DNA of 5,107 bases. Origin: Clostridia bacterium (GTDB lineage Bacteria > Bacillota > Clostridia > Oscillospirales > Acutalibacteraceae). A program made the position numbers and the translations under genes. The notes beneath the pieces are model-generated. The model was not told the origin of the DNA, did no database searches, and was given only the letters and a program-made list of their open reading frames with translations. The stretch's first letter is position 1. Every line of letters starts with the position of its first letter. Positions 1-5,107 of the stretch are shown in pieces. The DNA is taken from positions 1 to 5,107 of the forward strand of contig CAAGHT010000108.1 in the NCBI GenBank assembly GCA_900769775.1, read 5' to 3'.

Positions 1-1
1 C

Positions 2-454
2 AAAAAGGAGATAACGGCATATCTCAGAAAAATCCTTAATAAAGAAGCGTTTGATAAATCAGGCCTTATTTATGGTATCGGCCACGCAGTTTATACCGTA
101 TCGGACCCCAGAGCAAATATCTTTAAAAAGTTTGTTGAGGAGCTTGCAGTTGAAAAGGGCAGAAAGAAGGAGTATGTTCTTTATGCCAACGTTGCAAAGC
201 TCGCACCCAAGGTATTTGCAGAGCATAAGAAGTCTTTGAAGCAGGTTAGTGCGAATATCGACTTTTACAGTGGCTTCGTTTATTCAATGCTCGACCTTCC
301 GCTTGAGCTTTATACTCCTATCTTTGCAATAGCAAGAATTGCAGGATGGTCGGCTCACAGAATTGAGGAGCTCGTTAACTCTTCAAAAATTATCCGTCCC
401 GCTTATCTCAGCGTTCAGCCCGAGCAGGATTATATCAAGCTTGAAGACAGATAA
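2..454 (+). CDS. gltA: Citrate synthase, C-terminal part (gene starts before the window)
   Basis: Citrate synthase condenses acetyl-CoA with oxaloacetate to give citrate in the cytoplasm. The first 5' bases are missing; 150 residues and a TAA stop are present in the frame starting at base 2. Two family motifs are clear. GIGHAVYTVSDPRA (fragment residues 25-38) carries the catalytic His (H28 here, equivalent to E. coli His305) and the citrate-binding Arg of DPR. NIDFYSG (residues 85-91) carries the catalytic Asp (D87, equivalent to E. coli Asp362) and is followed by the conserved FAIARIAGWSAHRIEE segment. The usual Arg of GHRVY is Ala here, a variant I associate with clostridial citrate synthases. 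The C-terminal RPAYLSV...DYIKLEDR tail also fits that group. It faces the acn-icd operon head-on, and those genes encode the next two steps. The symbol could equally be citZ or citA by local convention; 2-methylcitrate synthase is a less likely alternative given the neighbours. Confidence 0.96.
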   Translation, partial: KKEITAYLRKILNKEAFDKSGLIYGIGHAVYTVSDPRANIFKKFVEELAVEKGRKKEYVLYANVAKLAPKVFAEHKKSLKQVSANIDFYSGFVYSMLDLPLELYTPIFAIARIAGWSAHRIEELVNSSKIIRPAYLSVQPEQDYIKLEDR

Positions 455-460
455 AATTAA

Positions 461-489
461 AAGGCTTATCCAAACGGATAAGCCTTTTT
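461..489. terminator. Bidirectional rho-independent terminator between citrate synthase and icd
   Basis: A perfect inverted repeat pairs 461-471 with 476-486 (11 bp, core GGCTTATCC/GGATAAGCC) around an AAAC loop at 472-475. On the plus strand it ends in TTTTT, starting 6 nt after the citrate synthase stop. On the minus strand it is followed by TTAATTTTA and starts 9 nt after the icd stop. Placement between two convergent genes and a U-rich tail on both sides support termination in both directions; the plus-strand tail is the better one. Confidence 0.9.
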
Positions 490-495
490 GATTTA

Positions 496-1710
496 TTAGA
501 GCATTTCGGCGAGTCGGTTATTTACTTCAATGAGGAAGGTTTCGGTATCAACCTTACGCTTGCTTTCAAGCTTTGAGAGGAGATAGAGGTCACCAGTCAT
601 AACGCCGTCTTCAATAGTTTTTATTGTTGCAGCCTCAAGCTTATTTGCGAAGTTTATAAGCTCGGGAAGATTATCGAGCTCACCACGCTTTCTGAGAGCT
701 CCTGTCCAAGCAAAGAGGGTAGCAACAGAGTTTGTAGAGGTCTGTTCGCCCTTTAAGTGCTTGTAATAGTGTCTCTGAACGGTTCCGTGAGCCGCCTCAT
801 ACTCGTATATGCCCTCAGGTGAAACGAGCACAGAGGTCATCATAGCGAGTGAGCCGTATGCGGTAGCAACCATATCCGACATAACATCGCCGTCATAGTT
901 TTTGCAGGCCCAGATATATCCACCCTCGGAACGAATTACACGAGCAACGGCATCGTCGATAAGGGTATAGAAATATTCAATACCAGCGGCTTCGAATTTT
1001 TCCTTATACTCATTTTCGTAAATCTCTGCAAATATATCCTTGAAATGGTGGTCATACTGCTTTGAGATAGTGTCCTTTGATGCAAACCAGATATCCTGCT
1101 TTGTATCAAGAGCAAAGTTAAAGCAGCATCTTGCAAAGGAAGCGATAGAGGTGTCTTTATTGTGAACACCCTGAATGATTCCGTCACTGTCAACGAAATC
1201 ATAAATCAGCTTTCTTGTTTCGTTGCCGTCCTTATCGGTCGCAACAAGTTCGCACTTAGAGTTTTTGGGAACCTGCATTTCGGTATTTTTATAAATATCG
1301 CCGTATGCGTGACGAGCGATGGTAATCGGCTTTGTCCAAGTTGGAATATAGGGCTCAATTCCTTTAACGATGATAGGAGTTCTGAAAACTGTTCCGTCAA
1401 GAATTGCACGGATGGTACCGTTAGGAGACTTCCACATTTCCTTGAGGTTATACTCGGTCATACGGGCAGCGTTAGGAGTGATTGTAGCACACTTAACTGC
1501 AACACCGTATTTCTTTGTAGCCTCTGCAGAATCGATAGTAACCTGATCGTTAGTTTCGTTTCTGTATTCGAGTCCAAGGTCATAATACTCGGTTTTAAGG
1601 TCGATATAAGGAGTTAAAAGAATATCCTTAATCATTTTCCAGATAATTCTGGTCATCTCGTCTCCGTCCATCTCGACAAGAGGAGTTGTCATCTTAATTT
1701 TGTCTGCCAT
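496..1710 (-). CDS. icd: NADP-dependent isocitrate dehydrogenase, eukaryotic-type homodimeric family
   Basis: Oxidatively decarboxylates isocitrate to 2-oxoglutarate with reduction of NADP+ in the cytoplasm. The 404-residue protein aligns almost without gaps to human IDH1 (414 residues), not to the E. coli/Bacillus Icd subfamily. By this alignment the isocitrate ligands are T78, S95, R101, R110 and R133 (human T77, S94, R100, R109, R132); Y140 and K212 are the catalytic pair; D252, D275 and D279 bind the divalent metal. The segment GTVQRHYY (310-316) keeps Arg-His (R313, H314), the pair that contacts the 2'-phosphate of NADP+, so NADP rather than NAD use is inferred. WKSPNGTIR (93-101) is a family signature. 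The ATG is preceded by TAAGGAG with 8 nt spacing. The gene lies 12 bp after aconitase and is presumably cotranscribed with it. Full length, no damage seen. Confidence 0.97.
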   Translation of the reverse strand: MADKIKMTTPLVEMDGDEMTRIIWKMIKDILLTPYIDLKTEYYDLGLEYRNETNDQVTIDSAEATKKYGVAVKCATITPNAARMTEYNLKEMWKSPNGTIRAILDGTVFRTPIIVKGIEPYIPTWTKPITIARHAYGDIYKNTEMQVPKNSKCELVATDKDGNETRKLIYDFVDSDGIIQGVHNKDTSIASFARCCFNFALDTKQDIWFASKDTISKQYDHHFKDIFAEIYENEYKEKFEAAGIEYFYTLIDDAVARVIRSEGGYIWACKNYDGDVMSDMVATAYGSLAMMTSVLVSPEGIYEYEAAHGTVQRHYYKHLKGEQTSTNSVATLFAWTGALRKRGELDNLPELINFANKLEAATIKTIEDGVMTGDLYLLSKLESKRKVDTETFLIEVNNRLAEML

Positions 1711-1718
1711 TTTAATAA

Positions 1719-1725
1719 CTCCTTA
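1719..1725 (-). promoter_or_regulatory. icd ribosome binding site overlapping the aconitase stop codon
   Basis: On the minus strand the sequence reads TAAGGAG, then 8 nt, then the icd ATG. The TAA is the aconitase stop codon (1723-1725), so ribosomes ending aconitase stop on the icd initiation region. This fixes the icd start and suggests translational coupling; the coupling itself is inference. Confidence 0.85.
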
Positions 1726-3657
1726 TTTTAAATTTTCTTTTGTATAGCTGAGAAGTCCGCCAGCAAGTACAATTTCAATTGCTCTGTCTGAAAGCTCACA
1801 TACTACGGGAATATCTTCATTATTAGTCAGATTTTTAACTACAAGCTCGCGACCGTTTCTAATGCACTCGGTTACATTTTCGATAAGAAGCTCGTCACCG
1901 AGCGAAATCTTGTCGTAATCTGCTTCATTTACGAAATTAAGGGGAAGAATTCCTGCATTTATAAGGTTTGCTCTGTGAATTCTTGCAAAGGACTTTGTGA
2001 GAACGGCCTTAACTCCGAGGTGGAGAGGAGCAAGTGCGGCGTGCTCTCGAGAGGAGCCCTGACCATAGTTTGCACCACCGACAATTATGCTTGCTCCAAG
2101 CTCTTCTGCACGGGCAGGGAAGTCGGGGTCGCATACTGTAAAGCAATGTTTACTGATTGCGGGAATATTTGAGCGGAGAGGAAGAATCTTAGCGCCTGCA
2201 GGCATTATGTGGTCGGTTGTGATATTGTCTTCAACCTTTAATGAGCACTTGCAGGAGATAACATCATCGAGAGGATGAGTAACGGGGAAGGGCTTAATGT
2301 TGGGTCCACGAAGAATCTCTACACTGTCTGCCTCGTCTACCGATGCAGGCGGAACAACCATATTATCGTTAATTTCAAATTCCTTAGGCATCAAAAATTC
2401 TGGCATTTCGCCAAGCTCGCGGGGATCTGTAAGATAGCCTGTGATTGCAGAGGCTGCTGCAACCTCAGGAGAAACGAGATAAATCTGTCCGTCCTTAGTG
2501 CCTGAACGACCTTCAAAGTTGCGGTTAAAGGTTCTGAGAGAAATGCCTGCAGAGTTAGGTGACTGTCCCATACCAATACAAGGTCCGCAAGCCGATTCAA
2601 GAATTCTGGCACCCGCATCTATCATACTTGACAGCATTCCGTTTTTAGCAATCATATTGAGCACCTGCTTTGAGCCGGGTGCAATTGAAAGCGAAACGGA
2701 GGGATCAACCGTTTTACCCTTTAAAATATAAGCAACCTTGCTCATATCCATTAGAGATGAGTTTGTGCAGGAGCCGATGCAAACCTGGTCGATCTTCATT
2801 TTGCCAAGCTCGGACACTCTCTTAACATTATCAGGAGAGTGGGGGCAAGCAACCATAGGCTCAAGCTCTGAAAGGTTAATCTTTATGATCTCATCATATT
2901 CGGCATCGGGGTCTGCAGAAAGCTCGGTCCAAGCCTCTTCGCGCTTCTGAGCCTTTAAGAATTCATAAGTAATCTCATCGGAGGGGAAGATTGAGGTAGT
3001 AGCACCAAGCTCAGCGCCCATATTGGTAATGGTGGCACGCTCGGGAACAGAAAGGGTCTTAACACCCTCGCCACAGTATTCAATAACCTTGCCAACACCA
3101 CCCTTAACAGACATAATTCTGAGAACCTCAAGAATTACATCCTTTGCGGCAACCCAATCGCGAAGACGGCCTGTAAGCTCAACCTTTACAATCTTGGGAT
3201 AGGTAATATAATAGGCACCGCCGCCCATTGCAACTGCAACATCAAGACCGCCTGCGCCGATGGCAATCATACCGATACCGCCACCTGTTGGTGTATGGCT
3301 GTCAGAGCCGATAAGAGTTTTTCCGGGTATGCCGAAGCGTTCAAGATGAACTTGATGGCAGATTCCGTTACCCGGTCTTGAAAACCAGATACCGTGCTTT
3401 TTGGCAATAGAGCCGATAAATCTGTGGTCATCAGCATTTTCAAAGCCTGACTGAAGGGTATTGTGATCTATGTATGCAACTGAGCGTTCAGTTCTGACAC
3501 GCGGAATTCCCATGGCCTCAAACTCAAGATAAGCCATAGTTCCGGTTGCGTCCTGAGTTAAGGTTTGGTCGATACGAATACCAATCTCAGAGCCTTTCTT
3601 AAACTCTCCGTCAACAATGTGATTTTTAAGTATTTTTTCTGTTAAAGTAAGTCCCAT
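1723..3657 (-). CDS. acnA: Aconitate hydratase (short, about 640-residue type)
   Basis: Interconverts citrate and isocitrate via cis-aconitate using a [4Fe-4S] cluster; cytoplasmic. The 644 residues fit the shorter 'Aquifex-type' putative aconitase family (about 650 residues) rather than the 850-900-residue bacterial AcnA/AcnB. Equivalents of mitochondrial aconitase active-site residues can be followed in order: Q35 in TQDATG, D64-H65 in YIDHN, H101 in GICHQVH, D119-S120-H121 in SDSHTPTGG, N212 and E216 in TNMGAELGA. Cluster cysteines are C297 (GSCTNSS), C357 and C360 (CGPCIG). R379 and R384 lie in NRNFEGRSG, and R495 lies before the linker to the swivel domain. The swivel domain carries catalytic S536 in GSSREH (535-539) and the KSFARIHRANLINAG segment. 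All ligands are intact. The start is ATG with AGAGGA about 8 nt upstream. It is first in an acn-icd operon. Homoaconitase or isopropylmalate dehydratase is less likely, given the icd partner and the fused swivel domain. Confidence 0.95.
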   Translation of the reverse strand: MGLTLTEKILKNHIVDGEFKKGSEIGIRIDQTLTQDATGTMAYLEFEAMGIPRVRTERSVAYIDHNTLQSGFENADDHRFIGSIAKKHGIWFSRPGNGICHQVHLERFGIPGKTLIGSDSHTPTGGGIGMIAIGAGGLDVAVAMGGGAYYITYPKIVKVELTGRLRDWVAAKDVILEVLRIMSVKGGVGKVIEYCGEGVKTLSVPERATITNMGAELGATTSIFPSDEITYEFLKAQKREEAWTELSADPDAEYDEIIKINLSELEPMVACPHSPDNVKRVSELGKMKIDQVCIGSCTNSSLMDMSKVAYILKGKTVDPSVSLSIAPGSKQVLNMIAKNGMLSSMIDAGARILESACGPCIGMGQSPNSAGISLRTFNRNFEGRSGTKDGQIYLVSPEVAAASAITGYLTDPRELGEMPEFLMPKEFEINDNMVVPPASVDEADSVEILRGPNIKPFPVTHPLDDVISCKCSLKVEDNITTDHIMPAGAKILPLRSNIPAISKHCFTVCDPDFPARAEELGASIIVGGANYGQGSSREHAALAPLHLGVKAVLTKSFARIHRANLINAGILPLNFVNEADYDKISLGDELLIENVTECIRNGRELVVKNLTNNEDIPVVCELSDRAIEIVLAGGLLSYTKENLK

Positions 3658-3665
3658 ATTTTTTT

Positions 3666-3670
3666 CCTCT
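3666..3670 (-). promoter_or_regulatory. Aconitase ribosome binding site
   Basis: On the minus strand AGAGG is followed by an A-rich spacer of 8 nt and the ATG at 3657-3655. It supports this ATG over downstream in-frame candidates. Confidence 0.75.
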
Positions 3671-3680
3671 TTCGCTTTGG

Positions 3681-3704
3681 GATAATATAATAACTTATAA
3701 TATC
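3681..3704. promoter_or_regulatory. Near-palindrome over the aconitase -10 box, possible operator
   Basis: GATAATATAA (3681-3690), spacer TAAC, then TTATAATATC (3695-3704): the arms are inverted complements at 9 of 10 positions. It covers the -10 box and the predicted start, where a repressor could block RNA polymerase. In Bacillus the LysR-type regulator CcpC controls citB through ATAA-N7-TTAT. Here the closest match is ATAA-N9-TTAT, so I do not assign CcpC. The region is very AT-rich, so chance symmetry is a real alternative. Confidence 0.3.
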
Positions 3705-3725
3705 AAAAAAATAAAGAATTGTCAA
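3697..3725 (-). promoter_or_regulatory. Sigma-A type promoter of the acn-icd operon
   Basis: On the minus strand a perfect -35 box TTGACA (3725-3720) is followed by a 17-nt spacer (3719-3703) and a -10 box TATTAT (3702-3697, one mismatch to TATAAT). This predicts a start near 3690 and a leader of about 33 nt before the ATG. The box lies only 13-18 nt beyond the stop codon of the upstream lipoprotein gene, so the operon has its own promoter although genes on both sides point the same way. Confidence 0.85.
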
Positions 3726-3737
3726 TCAAATAACAAA

Positions 3738-4085
3738 CTATTTTAAGCAGTTTCCGCAAGGCTTGTAGTCGCTGTTTAAGGCTTCGTCAATTGTTTCAAA
3801 TGAAATCATATTCTCACTTTTCATATTGCTGACCGACTTACAGGTTTCCTTATGAAAAATTTTAGAATTTTTGTTGCCGACATATATCATATTTTCGGGG
3901 CCGCTCGATACAATTCGTGAAGAATTGTCACTGCTTGAGGTGTCGACCGTTACCGTTTCTTTACTGCCCTCGGGTAACACAACAACGGGTCTGCTGTTTG
4001 AATTTTCATTCTCAGCTTTCTTATTACATGAGCATAGAAAGAATAACACAAATAATACTAATAAAATGCAAACAATTCTTTTCAT
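3738..4085 (-). CDS. Small predicted lipoprotein with C-terminal Ada-like zinc-binding module
   Basis: A 115-residue protein with no recognised specific function. Residues 2-19 form a lipoprotein signal: K2-R3, a hydrophobic stretch, then the lipobox-like L17-C18-S19 before the predicted acylated C20. The mature protein would be anchored on the outer face of the membrane. Residues 21-65 are a Ser/Asn/Asp/Glu-rich linker without visible fold. Residues 66-115 contain H78-x3-C82-x27-C110-x2-C113 in the context SKIFHKETC...ENMISF...EAL...YKPCGNC. This matches the E. coli Ada N-terminal zinc domain in spacing (C38-x3-C42-x26-C69-x2-C72) and in flanking residues; the position of the methyl-accepting Cys38 is His here. 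Similar modules occur at the ends of secreted nuclease-like and other extracellular Firmicute proteins, so a structural or binding role is more likely than DNA repair. The ATG follows AAAGGT (4093-4098) with 7 nt spacing. It is transcribed toward acn and divergently from uvrC; no terminator hairpin separates it from acn. Confidence 0.8.
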   Translation of the reverse strand: MKRIVCILLVLFVLFFLCSCNKKAENENSNSRPVVVLPEGSKETVTVDTSSSDNSSRIVSSGPENMIYVGNKNSKIFHKETCKSVSNMKSENMISFETIDEALNSDYKPCGNCLK

Positions 4086-4108
4086 AAAATCTACCTTTCA
4101 AAAGATAC

Positions 4109-4137
4109 TTGAAAATATGTAAAAAATTTAATACAAT
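4109..4137 (+). promoter_or_regulatory. Sigma-A type promoter of uvrC
   Basis: TTGAAA (4109-4114), a 17-nt spacer and TACAAT (4132-4137), each one mismatch from consensus, lie just upstream of uvrC in the divergent intergenic region. The predicted start, about 4143-4145, falls at the beginning of the Shine-Dalgarno sequence, giving a leader of only about 15 nt. I see no LexA/SOS box of the Bacillus type (GAAC-N4-GTTC) nearby. Confidence 0.75.
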
Positions 4138-4143
4138 GAATTA

Positions 4144-4151
4144 AAAGGAGG
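4144..4151 (+). promoter_or_regulatory. uvrC ribosome binding site
   Basis: AAAGGAGG is a near-perfect match to the anti-Shine-Dalgarno sequence and ends 7 nt before GTG at 4159. It decides the start of uvrC, which uses GTG and has no upstream ATG in frame between the promoter and this site. Confidence 0.9.
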
Positions 4152-4158
4152 TGCGACA

Positions 4159-5107
4159 GTGAACGATGCAACCGCAAAGCTAAAAGCTCTTAAAGCAAAA
4201 GCAAATAAATTACCACTCACACCCGGAGTTTATATTATGAAGGACAATAGCGGTAAGATAATCTATATCGGAAAAGCAAAGGCGCTAAAAAACCGTGTGA
4301 CACAGTATTTCGGAAGTAACACCAATCATACCGCTAAGGTTATTCGTATGGTTGCTAATATCGATGATTTTGAGTATATTCTTTGCGACACCGAATATGA
4401 AGCACTGCTCCTTGAAAGCAACCTTATAAAACAGCATTTACCAAAGTACAACATACTTTTAAAGGATGACAAGGGTTATCACTATATCAAGGTCACTGAC
4501 GACTCCTGGCCAAAAATAAAGGCTGTTATGCAAAAGGAGAAGGATAAGGCAGAATATATCGGTCCTTATTACTCGTTTTATGTCGCAAGAGAGACTGTTG
4601 ATGAGGTTCACAGGCTCTTTAAACTCCCTGACTGTAATCGCAGCTTTGATAAACCCTCTAAGCCTTGCCTCAATTTTCATATCGGTCTGTGTAACGCACC
4701 CTGCAAAGGAAATATTTCTTTAAGTGAATACAATGAGACAATAAGAAGTGCCACCGATTATATTAAAAAAGGCGACATGAGCGATGATGATCTGAATTCG
4801 CTTAGAAAAAGAATGGAAAACGCCGCAGAGGAGCTTGATTTTGAGCTTGCAGCAAGGCTTCGCGACAGAATCAAGGCGATTGAGAAAAGCAAAGAAAAGC
4901 AGAAAATTATTTCACAAACTCATAAAAATCAGGATGTATTTGCGATTGCATCAGCAGGTGAAACAGCCGCAATTTCTGTGCTGATCTTTAGAAATGGCAG
5001 GCTTAGCGATAAAAAAATTTATTTTATCGATGAAATAACCGATAAAAAGACTGCTTATGCCGAGATTCTCTGCAGCTATTATTCTGAAAATGAAATACCA
5101 CCCGAAA
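4159..5107 (+). CDS. uvrC: UvrABC excinuclease subunit C, N-terminal half (gene continues past the window)
   Basis: UvrC joins the UvrB-DNA complex in nucleotide excision repair and cuts the damaged strand on both sides of the lesion. 316 codons are present from a GTG start with a strong ribosome binding site; full-length UvrC is about 600 residues. The GIY-YIG nuclease domain (about 18-95), which makes the 3' cut, shows GVY (23-25), YIG (36-38), R46 and E86 in EALLLESNLIK. Four cysteines, C159-x10-C170-x7-C178-x3-C182 (PCLNFHIGLCNAPC), match the [4Fe-4S] cysteines reported for E. coli UvrC (C154, C166, C174, C178) with one residue less in the first gap. The UVR motif that contacts UvrB lies at about 212-246 (EELDFELAARLRDRI). 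The sequence ends early in the RNase H-like region (from about QDVFAIA), so the 5'-cut active site and the HhH domain are not visible. Nothing broken is seen. It is divergent from the lipoprotein gene. Confidence 0.97.
   Translation, partial: MNDATAKLKALKAKANKLPLTPGVYIMKDNSGKIIYIGKAKALKNRVTQYFGSNTNHTAKVIRMVANIDDFEYILCDTEYEALLLESNLIKQHLPKYNILLKDDKGYHYIKVTDDSWPKIKAVMQKEKDKAEYIGPYYSFYVARETVDEVHRLFKLPDCNRSFDKPSKPCLNFHIGLCNAPCKGNISLSEYNETIRSATDYIKKGDMSDDDLNSLRKRMENAAEELDFELAARLRDRIKAIEKSKEKQKIISQTHKNQDVFAIASAGETAAISVLIFRNGRLSDKKIYFIDEITDKKTAYAEILCSYYSENEIPPE

Noticed and set aside
51..239. Short plus-strand frame within the citrate synthase fragment
   Set aside because: It lies out of frame with the catalytic GIGHAVY and NIDFYSG motifs, which are in the frame starting at base 2.
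936..1409. Additional minus-strand open frames inside icd
   Set aside because: They run out of frame within icd, whose own frame is conserved throughout. No start site signals were seen.
1162..1617. Open frame of 151 codons on the plus strand opposite icd
   Set aside because: It is entirely antisense to a well-conserved gene, has no convincing ribosome binding site, and its product (Cys/Asn/Val-rich) resembles no protein family. It is a codon-bias shadow.
1975..2950. Several plus-strand open frames of 60-80 codons opposite aconitase
   Set aside because: They are antisense to an intact aconitase reading frame, have no domain content and overlap each other. They are shadows.
3705..3717. T-rich tract on the minus strand after the lipoprotein stop as a terminator
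   Set aside because: No stem precedes it, and it forms the 17-nt spacer of the acn promoter.
3910..3928. 7-bp perfect inverted repeat ACAATTC/GAATTGT with a 5-nt loop
   Set aside because: It lies inside the lipoprotein linker coding sequence, has no T-run on either strand and is AT-rich. Probably chance.
4086..4158. A minus-strand promoter for the lipoprotein gene
   Set aside because: The only candidate pairs (for example TTCATT with TATTTT) are weak, and the AT-rich sequence gives many such matches. I could not support one.

Overview
The window looks like ordinary chromosomal core sequence from an anaerobic, moderately AT-rich Firmicute, most likely a clostridium (Ruminococcaceae/Oscillospirales-like, gut or rumen type). 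This is inferred from the protein sequences: a citrate synthase with the GHAVY variant of the active-site motif, a eukaryotic-type NADP isocitrate dehydrogenase, a short (about 640-residue) aconitase, strong AGGAGG-type ribosome binding sites and a TTGACA/TATTAT promoter. The species cannot be named from the sequence alone.

Layout: (1) Bases 2-454, plus strand: the C-terminal 150 residues of citrate synthase; the gene begins before the window. (2) Bases 461-489: a hairpin that can terminate transcription from both sides. (3) Bases 496-1710, minus strand: NADP-dependent isocitrate dehydrogenase. (4) Bases 1723-3657, minus strand: aconitate hydratase, 12 bp upstream of the isocitrate dehydrogenase gene and probably in one operon with it; the aconitase stop codon lies inside the icd Shine-Dalgarno sequence. 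(5) Bases 3658-3737: the aconitase leader and a near-consensus sigma-A type promoter with a near-palindrome over its -10 box. (6) Bases 3738-4085, minus strand: a small predicted lipoprotein with a C-terminal Ada-like zinc-binding module. (7) Bases 4086-4158: a divergent intergenic region with a good uvrC promoter. (8) Bases 4159-5107, plus strand: the N-terminal half of UvrC; the gene runs off the window.

Citrate synthase, aconitase and isocitrate dehydrogenase together form the oxidative branch from oxaloacetate and acetyl-CoA through citrate and isocitrate to 2-oxoglutarate and NADPH. In fermentative clostridia this branch typically supplies 2-oxoglutarate for glutamate synthesis rather than running a full cycle; no other cycle gene is visible here. 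The lipoprotein and uvrC are unrelated to this pathway.

I found no mobile element, CRISPR array, RNA gene or obvious new multigene system. The most unusual items are the lipoprotein, whose zinc module aligns with the Ada methyl-acceptor domain but has His where Ada has its reactive Cys, and the possible operator over the aconitase promoter.
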